Source of the DNA: DASQMT01 sp963839615
Lineage (GTDB): Bacteria > Actinomycetota > Thermoleophilia > Solirubrobacterales > Solirubrobacteraceae
Direction of reading: 5' to 3'
Length of the DNA: 64,000 nucleotides
NCBI GenBank assembly: GCA_963839615.1
Contig: CAWIVY010000010.1
Location: 434,001-498,000, forward strand
Made by a program: the position numbers and the translations under genes. Shown here piece after piece: positions 36,504 through 44,749 of the stretch (its first letter is position 1; each line of letters begins with the position of its first letter). The notes below the pieces were generated by a model. That model did no database searches and was not told the origin of the DNA. It saw only the letters and a program-made list of their open reading frames with translations.

Positions 36504-37883
36504 ATGGCCCGCGCCTCGACCACCTTCACATGCTCCGCCTGCGGCCACGAGGCGCCGAAGTGGCACGGCCGCTGCCAGGGCTGCGGCGAGTGGAACTCGC
36601 TCGTCGAGGAGACCCGTGCTCCCGCCCCTGCGCGGCGCGGCGGCGCCGCCGCGGGCCGCGCGGTCCGCCCCGTCCGGCTCGCCGACGTCGAGGCCGTCAA
36701 GCTGGCCCGCCTGAGCACCGGCATCGCGGAGCTCGACCGCGTGCTCGGCGGCGGCCTCGTCCCCGGCTCGCTGGTGCTGCTCGGCGGCTCGCCCGGGATC
36801 GGCAAGTCGACGCTGACCTCGATGGCGCTCGGCAACCTGGCCGGCGCCGGCCGGCGCACGCTCTACGTCTCCGGCGAGGAGTCGGCGGCGCAGATCAAGC
36901 TCCGCGCGGAGCGGCTCTCGGGGGCGGCGCTCGAGGTCCCCGTTCTGGCCGAGACCGACCTCGACACGGTGCTCGCCACGCTCGACGCCGAGCGCCCCGA
37001 GGTGTGCGTGATCGACTCCGTGCAGACGCTTCACGCCCCCGATCTCACCGGTGCCGCCGGGTCCGTCGGCCAGGTCCGCGAGGTCGCCGACCGGATCACG
37101 CGGCTGGCGAAGGCGCGCGACATCGCGGTGCTGCTCGTGGGCCATGTCACGAAGGAGGGCGCGCTCGCGGGTCCGCGCGTGCTCGAGCACCTCGTCGACT
37201 GCGTGCTGCAGTTCGAGGGCGAGCGCGAGCGCACCTACCGCACGCTGCGGGCGCTCAAGAACCGCTTCGGCTCGACCAGCGAGGCGGGCGTGTTCGAGAT
37301 GCGCCAGGGCGGGCTGGTCGAGGTCCAGGACGCGAGCGCGCGCTTCGTCGGCGAGGCCACGCGCGCGCCCGGCAGCGTGGTGCTGGCGGCGATGGAGGGC
37401 TCGCGGCCGCTGCTGGTCGAGGTCCAGGCGCTCGTGTCGCCCTCCGAGCTGGTCCCGCCGCGGCGCGTCGCGAACGGGATCGACCGCAACCGGCTGGCGC
37501 TGGTGCTCGCCGTGCTGGCGCGGCACGCGGGCGTCGGCGTCGGCAGCGCCGACGTCTTCGTCAACGTCGCCGGCGGCGTCCGCGTCGACGAGCCCGGCGC
37601 GGACCTCGCCGTCGCCCTGGCGGTCGCGAGTGCCGCGCGCGGCGTGGTGGCGGGGGCCGGCGAGCTCCCGATCGCGTGCTTCGGCGAGATCGGCCTGACC
37701 GGCGAGCTGCGCAGCGTCGCGCACCCCGAGCGCCGGCTGGCCGAGGCGGCGAAGTTCGGGCTGACGCCGACGATCGCGCCGGCCGGGGCCGGTCGCCAGG
37801 CGACCGAGGCGCCGACACTGCGCGCGGCGCTGAAGTCGGCTCTCGCGGCTCGGCCGGAGGCCGCGAGGGCGCGGGCGGCCTGA
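36504..37883 (+). CDS. radA: DNA repair protein RadA
   Basis: A 459-residue branch-migration helicase. Residues 10-27 are a zinc finger (C10, C13, C24, C27). The RecA-like core has Walker A GGSPGIGKST (94-103) and the RadA-specific KNRFG motif, then a Lon-protease-like domain without the catalytic pair (VFVNVAGGVRVDEPGADLAVALA). It processes recombination intermediates. ATG at 36504 lies just beyond the repeat element; TACCGT is twelve bases upstream. Next comes disA, the same order as in Bacillus and many actinobacteria. Confidence 0.96.
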   Translation: MARASTTFTCSACGHEAPKWHGRCQGCGEWNSLVEETRAPAPARRGGAAAGRAVRPVRLADVEAVKLARLSTGIAELDRVLGGGLVPGSLVLLGGSPGIGKSTLTSMALGNLAGAGRRTLYVSGEESAAQIKLRAERLSGAALEVPVLAETDLDTVLATLDAERPEVCVIDSVQTLHAPDLTGAAGSVGQVREVADRITRLAKARDIAVLLVGHVTKEGALAGPRVLEHLVDCVLQFEGERERTYRTLRALKNRFGSTSEAGVFEMRQGGLVEVQDASARFVGEATRAPGSVVLAAMEGSRPLLVEVQALVSPSELVPPRRVANGIDRNRLALVLAVLARHAGVGVGSADVFVNVAGGVRVDEPGADLAVALAVASAARGVVAGAGELPIACFGEIGLTGELRSVAHPERRLAEAAKFGLTPTIAPAGAGRQATEAPTLRAALKSALAARPEAARARAA

Positions 37884-37909
37884 CTGGCCCGTAGCACGTT
37901 CAAATCTCT

Positions 37910-37938
37910 TTGACAACCCCTCTTTTCCCCGCTATAGA
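37910..37938 (+). promoter_or_regulatory. Strong consensus promoter for disA-carD
   Basis: -35 TTGACA (37910-37915), 17-bp spacer, -10 TATAGA (37933-37938), the best housekeeping promoter in the window, in a locally AT-rich stretch. An inverted repeat CCCCTCT (37917-37923) / AGAGGGG (37946-37952) straddles the -10 and may be an operator. A second TAGAAT (37976-37981) lies closer to the start. Confidence 0.75.
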
Positions 37939-37990
37939 GCCAAATAGAGGGGTAAACTTCGACTAAATCCGGTGCTAGAATTAAGTCTTG

Positions 37991-39103
37991 ATGACGCCGC
38001 GATCAGGGGAAGAGCTCGCTGAGCTCGAAGGGCGTCAGGAGCCTCGTCTCGTCAAGTCGCTCGAGATGGTGGCGCCCGGATCTGCGGTCCGCGAGGGCAT
38101 CGACAACATCGTCCACGCCCGCACCGGCGGCCTCATCGTCATCGGCGACCCCGACGAGCTGGCGTTCCTGTTCTCGGGCGGGATCAAGCTCGACATCGAC
38201 TACTCGCCCGCGCTGCTGTACCAGCTCGCCAAGATGGACGGCGCGATCGCGCTGAACGCCAACGCGACGAAGATCCCGTGGTGCAACGTCCAGCTGATGC
38301 CGGACCCGACGATCCTCACCACGGAGACGGGCACCCGCCATCGCACGGCCGAGCGCGTGTCGAAGCAGACCGACGCGCTCGTGATCGCCGTCTCGCAGCG
38401 GCGCGACGTCGTCTCGCTCTACGTCGACGGCGCCAAGTACATCCTCGAGGAGATCCCGGCGGTGCTCGCCAAGGCCAACCAGGGGCTGGCGACGCTCGAC
38501 AAGTACCGCAGCCGGCTCGACCAGGTGTCCACGCGCCTGACGGCGCTGGAGTTCGAGGGCGGCGTCACGCTCCACGACGTCCTCACGGTGCTGCAGCGCG
38601 CCGAGCTGGTGACGCGCATGGCGGTCGAGATCGAGCGCTACATCGTCGAGCTCGGCACCGAGGGCCGGCTGATCGAGATGCAGCTCGAGGAGACGATGGT
38701 CGGGGTGGCGTCGGACAAGGCCGCGCTGCTGCACGACTACCTCGCCGAGCCCGACGACGAGGCCTTCGCGAGCGCGCTCGACGGCATCGCCCGGCTCCCG
38801 CACCAGGACCTGCTCGACTTCGGCCGGCTGGCCGAGATCTCGGGCTACGACCGCAAGGTCAACACGCTTGACTATCCCGTCTCGCCCCGGGGCTACCGCA
38901 TCCTCGGCCGCATCCCGCGGCTGCCGAAGCTCGTGGTCCAGAACATCGTCCGCGAGTTCCGCGGGCTGGACGAGATCCTCGCCGCGACCGACCCCGAGCT
39001 CGAATCGGTGGACGGCGTCGGCGAGATCCGTGCGAAGGACATCCGCGAGGGCCTTCGCCGGTTGCAAGAGATCAACCTCGTGGACCGTTACCTGCAGACA
39101 TGA
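37991..39103 (+). CDS. disA: Diadenylate cyclase DisA
   Basis: A 370-residue DisA, an octamer that scans DNA and makes c-di-AMP from two ATP. The DAC domain (residues 20-150) has both active-site motifs, D83-G84-A85 and R116-H117-R118. The middle is helical and the C-terminus (about 290-370) a RuvA-like HhH DNA-binding domain (DGVGEIRAKDIREGL). ATG at 37991 is preferred over TTG at 37988. Placement after radA is functionally meaningful: in Bacillus RadA modulates DisA. c-di-AMP often controls potassium transport and wall hydrolases. Confidence 0.96.
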   Translation: MTPRSGEELAELEGRQEPRLVKSLEMVAPGSAVREGIDNIVHARTGGLIVIGDPDELAFLFSGGIKLDIDYSPALLYQLAKMDGAIALNANATKIPWCNVQLMPDPTILTTETGTRHRTAERVSKQTDALVIAVSQRRDVVSLYVDGAKYILEEIPAVLAKANQGLATLDKYRSRLDQVSTRLTALEFEGGVTLHDVLTVLQRAELVTRMAVEIERYIVELGTEGRLIEMQLEETMVGVASDKAALLHDYLAEPDDEAFASALDGIARLPHQDLLDFGRLAEISGYDRKVNTLDYPVSPRGYRILGRIPRLPKLVVQNIVREFRGLDEILAATDPELESVDGVGEIRAKDIREGLRRLQEINLVDRYLQT

Positions 39104-39136
39104 ACGCCCGGTGGTCCGGCAAGCGGACCGACCCTG

Positions 39137-39712
39137 ATGAAGGAGGACACCATCCCTGAGACCATCGTTCAGATCGAGGATCTTGAGCTGGAGCGCGAGG
39201 TCGAGTGCATCGACTTCGAGATCGGCGACCACGTGGTGTATCCGCATCATGGAGCAGGTCAGGTCCTGAAGAAGGAGGACAAGGAGATCCTCGGCGAGGT
39301 GCGCCAGTACCTCACGATCAAGATCCTCCACAACGACATGACGGTCATGGTCCCGTGTGAGAACGCGGGCAAGGCCGGGCTCCGGCGCATCATCGATGCC
39401 GAGACGGTCCAGAAGGTGCTCAGCGTGCTCTCCGCGGACATCTCAGAGATGCCCAAGAACTGGAACCGCCGCTTCAAGCACAACCGCGACAAGATCAAGA
39501 CCGGCGACATCTACGAGCTCGCCGAGGTCGTTCGCAACCTTGCCATCCGCGAGCAGGACAAGGGCCTGTCGACCGGCGAGAAGCAGATGTACACCCGCGC
39601 GAAGAAGATCCTCGCCTCCGAGCTGATGTACGCGCTCGAGAAGTCCGAGGACGAGGCCGAGGCATATCTCGACCACGTGCTCACGCGCGAGAAGCTGGCG
39701 ACCGCCGGCTAG
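39137..39712 (+). CDS. carD: CarD-family RNA polymerase-binding regulator
   Basis: A 191-residue CarD/CdnL protein. Residues 25-85 are the Tudor-like RNAP-interacting domain (FEIGDHVVYPHHGAGQVL). The helical C-domain carries NWNRRFKHNRDKIKTGDIYELAEVVRNL, where the Trp wedges into the upstream edge of the open promoter bubble and stabilises it, which matters most for high-GC promoters. An N-terminal extension of about 25 residues is present. Position after disA and before ispD is the usual actinobacterial context. Confidence 0.95.
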   Translation: MKEDTIPETIVQIEDLELEREVECIDFEIGDHVVYPHHGAGQVLKKEDKEILGEVRQYLTIKILHNDMTVMVPCENAGKAGLRRIIDAETVQKVLSVLSADISEMPKNWNRRFKHNRDKIKTGDIYELAEVVRNLAIREQDKGLSTGEKQMYTRAKKILASELMYALEKSEDEAEAYLDHVLTREKLATAG

Positions 39713-39777
39713 TACGACAACCCGGCTTCGACGCACGCTCCGCGGCCATGCGGCCAACGGATCGTGCGTCGGAGCAA

Positions 39778-40461
39778 ATGCCGGACAGCTGCGCGGCGCT
39801 GGTCGTCGCCGCCGGGAGCGGCGAGCGCCTCGGCGCCGCGCTGCCGAAGGCCTTCGTCGCGGTGGCCGGCCGGCCGCTCGTCCGCTGGTCGCTGGACGCG
39901 ATCGCCGCGGCGGGCGTCCTGCGCGTGGTCGTCGCCGTGCCGCCGGGCCACGGCGCCGCCGCCGAGGAGGCCTTGGCCGCGTCCGCAGCCGGATTCCCGC
40001 TCGGGCTCGCCCTGGTCGAGGGTGGCGCCACGCGCTCGGAGTCGGTGCGCAACGCGCTCGTCGCCGCCGGGGACGTCGAGGCCGTGGTGGTCCACGACGC
40101 GGCACGGCCCCTCGCGACGCCCGAGCTGTTCCGGCGCACGCTGATCGCGCTCGCGGAGACCGACGCCGCGATCGCGGCGGCGCGCCTGACCGATACCGTC
40201 AAGGAGGCGGGGCCCGACGGCCTCGTCGTGCGCACGCACGACCGCTCGCGGCTCTGGGCGATCCAGACGCCGCAGGCGTTCCGCACCGAGATCCTGCGGC
40301 GGGCGCTCGACGTGCCCGCCGACGTGCTGGCGGCCGCGACCGACGACGCCTCGCTCGTCGAGCGGGCGGGCGGCAGCGTGCGCGTCATAGAGTCCCCGCC
40401 CGCGAACTTCAAGGTGACGACGCCGCACGACCTGGCGATCGCCGAGAGCCTGCTGTGCTGA
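39778..40461 (+). CDS. ispD: 2-C-methyl-D-erythritol 4-phosphate cytidylyltransferase
   Basis: A 227-residue MEP-pathway enzyme that makes CDP-ME from CTP and MEP. Motifs are ALVVAAGSGERLGAALPKAF (nucleotide loop), GGATRSESVRNAL, VVVHDAARPLATPEL, DTVKEA and WAIQTPQAFR. ATG at 39778 puts the loop near residue 10, as usual; ATG at 39748 would add ten residues. It overlaps the PHP gene by seven bases. Confidence 0.94.
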   Translation: MPDSCAALVVAAGSGERLGAALPKAFVAVAGRPLVRWSLDAIAAAGVLRVVVAVPPGHGAAAEEALAASAAGFPLGLALVEGGATRSESVRNALVAAGDVEAVVVHDAARPLATPELFRRTLIALAETDAAIAAARLTDTVKEAGPDGLVVRTHDRSRLWAIQTPQAFRTEILRRALDVPADVLAAATDDASLVERAGGSVRVIESPPANFKVTTPHDLAIAESLLC

Positions 40462-41291
40462 CCGACTACCACGTCCACCTGCGCCCCGACGACGACGACA
40501 CGCCGGCGGAGCGCTACTTCACCGCGGCGAACGCCGAGCGCTACCGCGAGGCAGCGTCCGAGCACGGCATCGCCGAGCTCGGAGTGGCCGAGCACATCCA
40601 CCGCTTCAACCAGGCGCTCGAGGTCTGGCAGCACCCGTGGTGGCGCCGCTGGGCGCGCGACGACGTCGACGACTACTGCGCGTTCGTGCGCGAGCAGACC
40701 GACCTGCGGCTCGGCATCGAGGCGGACTACGTGATCGGGCGCGAGGACCAGCTCGCGCGATTCCTCGACGGCCGCGACTGGGACTACGTCGTCGGCTCGG
40801 TGCACTTCGTCCACGACGCCGCCGTCGACATGGAGGGCGCCGAGTGGGAGCACGTCTGGGGCCGCGGCGAGCGCCCCGAGCGGATCTGGGAGCGCTACTT
40901 CGCCACGCTCGCGCAGGCCGCTCGCTCGGGGCTGTACGACATCATGGCCCACCCGGATCTCGTCAAGCTCTGGGGCAGCGCGCGGCCGATGCCCGAGCGC
41001 GATCCGCGCTACTACTACGAGCCGGCCGTCGAGGCGATGCTCGACGCGGACGTCGCGATCGAGCTCTCCACGGCAGGCCTGCGCAAGCCCGTGGGCGAGC
41101 TCTATCCCGCGCCGGCGCTGCTGGAGATGGCGGTCGACGCGGGCCTGCCGATCGCGCTGTCGAGCGACGCGCACGAGCCCGGCCAGATCGGCTACCGCTA
41201 CGACGACGCGCTGGCCGCGCTCGCCGACGCCGGCGTGACCGAGCTGTGCGTCTTCGAGCGGCGCGAGCGGCGGATGGAGCCGATCGGTTGA
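40455..41291 (+). CDS. PHP-domain phosphoesterase, histidinol-phosphatase (HisJ)-like
   Basis: A 278-residue PHP metallohydrolase. Metal-binding motifs occur in order: DYHVHLR near the N-terminus, AEHIHRF, GIEADYV, VGSVHFVHD, MAHPDLVK, and SSDAHEPGQIG near the C-terminus. HisJ-type enzymes dephosphorylate histidinol phosphate, but here it is wedged between ispD and ispF with overlapping starts at both ends, so another phosphoester is possible. GTG at 40455 is the start. Confidence 0.87.
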   Translation: MLTDYHVHLRPDDDDTPAERYFTAANAERYREAASEHGIAELGVAEHIHRFNQALEVWQHPWWRRWARDDVDDYCAFVREQTDLRLGIEADYVIGREDQLARFLDGRDWDYVVGSVHFVHDAAVDMEGAEWEHVWGRGERPERIWERYFATLAQAARSGLYDIMAHPDLVKLWGSARPMPERDPRYYYEPAVEAMLDADVAIELSTAGLRKPVGELYPAPALLEMAVDAGLPIALSSDAHEPGQIGYRYDDALAALADAGVTELCVFERRERRMEPIG

Positions 41292-41767
41292 CGGTCCGCA
41301 CCGGCCTCGGCATCGACACGCACGCGTTCGCGCCCGACCGCGCGCTGGTCCTCGGGGGCGTGGAGATCCCGCACGAGCAGGGCCTGGCCGGCCACTCTGA
41401 CGCGGACGTGCTCACGCACGCGGTGATCGACGCGCTGCTCGGCGCGGCCGGGCTGGGGGACATCGGCGGTTACTTCCCCGACACGGACCCGCGCTTCAAG
41501 GACGCCGACTCCGTGGAGCTCTTGCGGACGGTCGTCGCGTCCCTGGGCGAGCATGGCTTCGCGATCGTCAACGTCGACGCCACGGTCGTGCTGGAGCGGC
41601 CGAAGCTCGCGCCGCACCGCGAAGCGATTCGCGACACGCTCGCGGCCGCCCTCGGGCTCGCGCGCGGCTCGGTCAACGTCAAGGCCACGACCGGGGAGGG
41701 AATCGGCTTCGTCGGCCGCGGCGAGGGCGCCGCGGCGATGGCGGTCGCCACCGTCGAGCAGCGCTAG
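41288..41767 (+). CDS. ispF: 2-C-methyl-D-erythritol 2,4-cyclodiphosphate synthase
   Basis: A 159-residue MEP-pathway enzyme forming MEcPP, active as a trimer with Zn. Motifs: GLGIDTHAFAPDRALVLGG (metal Asp/His), GLAGHSDADVLTHAVIDALLGA, DIGGYFPDTDPRFKDADS, and KATTGEGIGFVGRGEGAAAMA. TTG at 41288 overlaps the PHP stop (TTGA) and is the only start giving the normal N-terminus. Confidence 0.95.
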   Translation: MTVRTGLGIDTHAFAPDRALVLGGVEIPHEQGLAGHSDADVLTHAVIDALLGAAGLGDIGGYFPDTDPRFKDADSVELLRTVVASLGEHGFAIVNVDATVVLERPKLAPHREAIRDTLAAALGLARGSVNVKATTGEGIGFVGRGEGAAAMAVATVEQR

Positions 41768-41797
41768 CGGCGCTCGCTTCGGGGTGTCCCGAGGCCC

Positions 41798-41881
41798 ATG
41801 CGAACAATGAACGTCGCGTACCTGGCGGTGATCGTCGTCGGGTTGACCTACTTCACGATCATCGGGCTGACGCACCACTGA
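41798..41881 (+). CDS. 27-residue single-pass membrane microprotein
   Basis: A very short gene translating MRTMNVAYLAVIVVGLTYF followed by TIIGLTHH. Almost the whole chain is one hydrophobic helix (residues 6-24) ending in two His. Its TGA overlaps the ATG of the DUF6766 gene (TGATG at 41879-41883), the same coupling used by proven genes here. I infer a partner subunit of the DUF6766 membrane protein. An internal ATG at 41807 would give 24 residues. No SD is evident. Confidence 0.6.
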   Translation: MRTMNVAYLAVIVVGLTYFTIIGLTHH

Positions 41882-42573
41882 TGCGGCGATTCGCCCGCGA
41901 GCAGAGCCTCAGCCTCGTCTTCCTCGCGCTCTTCGTCGCCGCCCTCGCGGGACAGGCGATCGCCGGCTGGCACGAGTACAACAACGACGAGACGTGGCAC
42001 GCGCTGATGGCGAACGAGACGCCGCAGACGCTGAGCCTCGGCCGCTACCTGACCTCGTCGAGCTTCGCCCAGGCCGTGACCGAGAACTGGCAGTCGGAGT
42101 ACCTGCAGTTCACGCTCTTCATCCTGCTCACGGTCTGGTTCATCCAGAAGGGCTCGCCCGAGTCCAAGCAGCCCGGGGAGGAGGGCGGCGAGTCCGACGA
42201 GCAGCAGTCGCTGGGCGAGCATCTCAAGCGGGATTCGCCGAAATGGGCCAAGGCCGGCGGGTGGCGGCTGGCGATCTACGAGAACTCGCTCGTGCTGGTG
42301 ATGGCCACGATCTGGATCTGGTGCTGGTTCGCCCAGTCGGTGTCGGGCTGGAGCGAGCACAACGCCGAGCTGCTCGACCACGAGCAGCCCGCGCTCTCCT
42401 GGGTCGGCTACCTCGGCTCGGCCAGCTTCTGGGAGACGACGCTGCAGAACTGGCAGTCGGAGTTCCTCGCCGTCGGCTCGATGGCGGTGCTGGCGATCTA
42501 CCTGCGCCAGCGCGGCTCGCCTGAATCCAAGCCCGTCGGCTGCCCCCATCACTCCACCAGCGTGGAGGGGTAG
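41881..42573 (+). CDS. DUF6766 family membrane protein with internal duplication
   Basis: A 230-residue integral membrane protein resembling DUF6766. It is built of two similar halves. The first has a membrane helix, GWHEYNN, YLTSSSFAQAVTENWQSEYLQF, a second helix and QKGSPESK; the second has WIWCWFAQSVSGWSEHN, YLGSASFWETTLQNWQSEF, a helix and RQRGSPESK. That gives four membrane helices in two repeats, with NWQSE at each repeat's second helix. Function is unknown. It starts on the stop of the 27-residue peptide. The TAG stop supplies the -10 (TAGGGT) of cysS. Confidence 0.82.
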   Translation: MRRFAREQSLSLVFLALFVAALAGQAIAGWHEYNNDETWHALMANETPQTLSLGRYLTSSSFAQAVTENWQSEYLQFTLFILLTVWFIQKGSPESKQPGEEGGESDEQQSLGEHLKRDSPKWAKAGGWRLAIYENSLVLVMATIWIWCWFAQSVSGWSEHNAELLDHEQPALSWVGYLGSASFWETTLQNWQSEFLAVGSMAVLAIYLRQRGSPESKPVGCPHHSTSVEG

Positions 42574-42576
42574 GGT
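42571..42576 (+). promoter_or_regulatory. -10 hexamer TAGGGT for a leaderless cysS mRNA
   Basis: TAGGGT, whose TAG is the DUF6766 stop, ends eight bases before the ATG at 42585. Confidence 0.5.
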
Positions 42577-42584
42577 GCGCCGCG

Positions 42585-43937
42585 ATGCGCACGATCCGCC
42601 TGCACGACACCTACAGCGGTGAGCTGAAGGAGCTGCGCCCGCGCGACGGGCGCAAGGTCGGCATCTACGCCTGCGGCCCGACCGTGTACGGGCGGATCCA
42701 CGTCGGCAACGCGCGCCCGTTCGTCGTCTTCAGCCTGCTCGCCCGCTTCCTCGCCCATGAGGGCTATGAGCCGACGCTCGTCGCCAACATCACCGACATC
42801 AACGACAAGATCTACGACGCCGCGCGCCCCGCCGGACGCCGCTCGGACGAGCTCGCGGCCGAGATGACCGCCCACTACATCGCCGACACGGAACGCCTCG
42901 GGCTCGGCCGGCCCGACCACGAGCCGCAGGCGACGCTGATGGTGGACGAGATCGTCGCGCTGATCGAAGCGCTGATCGAGCGCGGGCACGCATACGCCGT
43001 CGAGGGCGACGTGTACTTCCGCGTCCGCTCGCTGCCGCAGTACGGCGAGCTGTCGCACCGCGACGTCGACCAGATGGACCAGGGCGAGGGGATGGAGGGC
43101 ACGGGGCTCAAGGAGGACCCGCTGGACTTCGCGCTCTGGAAGGCGCAGAAGCCGATGGAGGACACCGCCTGGGACGCCCCGTGGGGGCGCGGCAGGCCGG
43201 GGTGGCACATCGAGTGCTCCGCGATGGCCGAGGCGACGCTCGGGGCGCCGATCGAGATCCACGGCGGCGGCAACGACCTGATCTTCCCCCACCACGAGAA
43301 CGAGGCGGCGCAGACGCTGGCGGCGCGCGGGGAGCCGCTCGCGCAGATCTGGATGCACAACGGGATGCTGCAGCTGGGCACCGAGAAGATGGCCAAGTCG
43401 GTCGGCAACATCCGCGGCCTCGCCGAGGTGCTCGACGACGTGGGCCGCGACACGCTGGTCTGGTTCTTCTGCGAGGGCCACTACCGCCAGCCGCTGGCGT
43501 TCTCCGCCGAGCGGCTCGAGGACGCGGCACGGCGGGTCGAGCGGATCCGCGATCTGGGGCGGCGGCTCGCGCCCGGCGAATCCCCCGAGGCACTGGCTGG
43601 ACACCGCGACGCGTTCTTCGACGCGCTCGCGGACGACTACAACACGCCGCGCGCGCTGGCGGCGCTGGCGGCCTGGACCCGCGACGCCAACCGTGCGGAC
43701 GGGCCGGTCGGCGCGGAGCACCTGCGCGAGATGCTCGGGGTGCTCGGGCTGGAGAACCTGCTCGATGACGACGAGGGGGCGCCGCCCGAGGTCGTCGCGC
43801 TCGCCAAGGGCCGCCAAGCGGCGCGCGAAGACCGCGATTTCGCCGAGGCCGACCGCCTGCGCGACGAGTTGCGGGCGCGCGGCTGGGAGGTCCGCGACGG
43901 TGCCGGCGGCCCGGAGCTGATCCCGATCGGGCCTTGA
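42585..43937 (+). CDS. cysS: Cysteinyl-tRNA synthetase
   Basis: A 450-residue class I CysRS. Zinc and HIGH region: YACGPTVYGRIHVGNAR; then TDINDKI, GWHIECSAMA with the second zinc Cys, HHENEAAQ, and the KMSKS loop as KMAKSVGN. A helical anticodon domain makes up the C-terminal third. It is a true CysRS and not MshC, which is shorter and in a different context. The rlmB start overlaps its stop (TTGA). Confidence 0.96.
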   Translation: MRTIRLHDTYSGELKELRPRDGRKVGIYACGPTVYGRIHVGNARPFVVFSLLARFLAHEGYEPTLVANITDINDKIYDAARPAGRRSDELAAEMTAHYIADTERLGLGRPDHEPQATLMVDEIVALIEALIERGHAYAVEGDVYFRVRSLPQYGELSHRDVDQMDQGEGMEGTGLKEDPLDFALWKAQKPMEDTAWDAPWGRGRPGWHIECSAMAEATLGAPIEIHGGGNDLIFPHHENEAAQTLAARGEPLAQIWMHNGMLQLGTEKMAKSVGNIRGLAEVLDDVGRDTLVWFFCEGHYRQPLAFSAERLEDAARRVERIRDLGRRLAPGESPEALAGHRDAFFDALADDYNTPRALAALAAWTRDANRADGPVGAEHLREMLGVLGLENLLDDDEGAPPEVVALAKGRQAAREDRDFAEADRLRDELRARGWEVRDGAGGPELIPIGP

Positions 43938-44620
43938 TCGTCTACGGCCGGAACGCGGTCCGGGAGGCGATCCGCGGGCCGCGGCGCGTGCAATCGGTGT
44001 GGGCGACGAAGGGCGCTGCCGGCGAGTTCCCGGGCGCGCTGCCGGCCCGCGCCGAGGAGATCGCGCGGCGGGCGGGCTCCGACGGCCACCAGGGCATCTG
44101 CGCCGACGTCGAGGAGTACCGCTACGCCGACGCTGCGGTGCTCCTGCGGGCGCCCGATCCGGTGCTCGTCGCGCTCGACGAGGTGACGGATCCGCAGAAC
44201 CTCGGCGCGGTCTGCCGTACCGCGGAGGTCACCGGCGCGACGGGCGTGATCCTGCCCGAGCGGCGCTCGGCCGAGGTCACCCCGGCCGTCTGCAAGGCGT
44301 CCGCCGGCGCAGTCGAGCACCTTGCCATCGCGAGGGTGCGCAATCTCGCCGACTTCCTCGCGGAGGCCAAGGCCGCCGGCTGCTGGAGCTACGGCGCGGC
44401 GGTCGGCGCGCGCACCGGATATCGCACCGTCGACTGGCGCGGCGGCGTCGTGCTCGTGCTCGGCGCGGAGGGCCGCGGCCTGCGCCCGCGCGTCGCCGCC
44501 GCATGCGACGAGCTCGTCGGATTGCCGATGCGCGGGCGCATCGGGTCGCTCAACGTGAGCGCCACGGCGGCGGTTCTGTTGTACGAGATTTTGCAGCAGC
44601 GGCTTGACGCGTCCACATAA
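43934..44620 (+). CDS. rlmB: 23S rRNA (guanosine-2'-O-)-methyltransferase, RlmB/TrmH family
   Basis: A 228-residue SPOUT methyltransferase using SAM. An N-terminal L30e-like domain (VYGRNAVREAIRG) precedes the knotted core: ALDEVTDPQNLGAVCRTAEVTGATGVILP (motif 1), LGAEGRGLRP (motif 2) and IGSLNVSATAAVLLYE (motif 3). RlmB methylates G2251 in the peptidyl-transferase P loop. TTG at 43934 overlaps the cysS stop. Position between cysS and sigH is standard. Confidence 0.92.
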   Translation: MIVYGRNAVREAIRGPRRVQSVWATKGAAGEFPGALPARAEEIARRAGSDGHQGICADVEEYRYADAAVLLRAPDPVLVALDEVTDPQNLGAVCRTAEVTGATGVILPERRSAEVTPAVCKASAGAVEHLAIARVRNLADFLAEAKAAGCWSYGAAVGARTGYRTVDWRGGVVLVLGAEGRGLRPRVAAACDELVGLPMRGRIGSLNVSATAAVLLYEILQQRLDAST

Positions 44621-44749
44621 CCGTGCCAGACTGATCACATCACGTTGAACTTGAGGGTTAGCGATGACCCTGAAGGCTCATCAATAGGCGCCGGGGGAGG
44701 TGTGCGTCACGACCATTTCACGGGCTGAGAGGCCCGGGAAGGATCATTC
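44621..44749 (+). promoter_or_regulatory. Leader region of the SigH-like gene
   Basis: A possible promoter overlaps the rlmB end: TTGACG (about 44603), 17-bp spacer, CAGACT. The leader has two hairpins (GGGT/ACCC and CGGGC/GCCCG), the second just before GGAAGGA, a good SD for the GTG at 44750. A GGCTGAGAGG stretch recalls the TPP riboswitch, but the other TPP blocks are absent. Confidence 0.4.

Noticed and set aside
44690..44749. TPP riboswitch in the SigH leader
   Set aside because: Only GGCTGAGAGG resembles the element; the second conserved arm is absent and the downstream gene is not thiamine-related.
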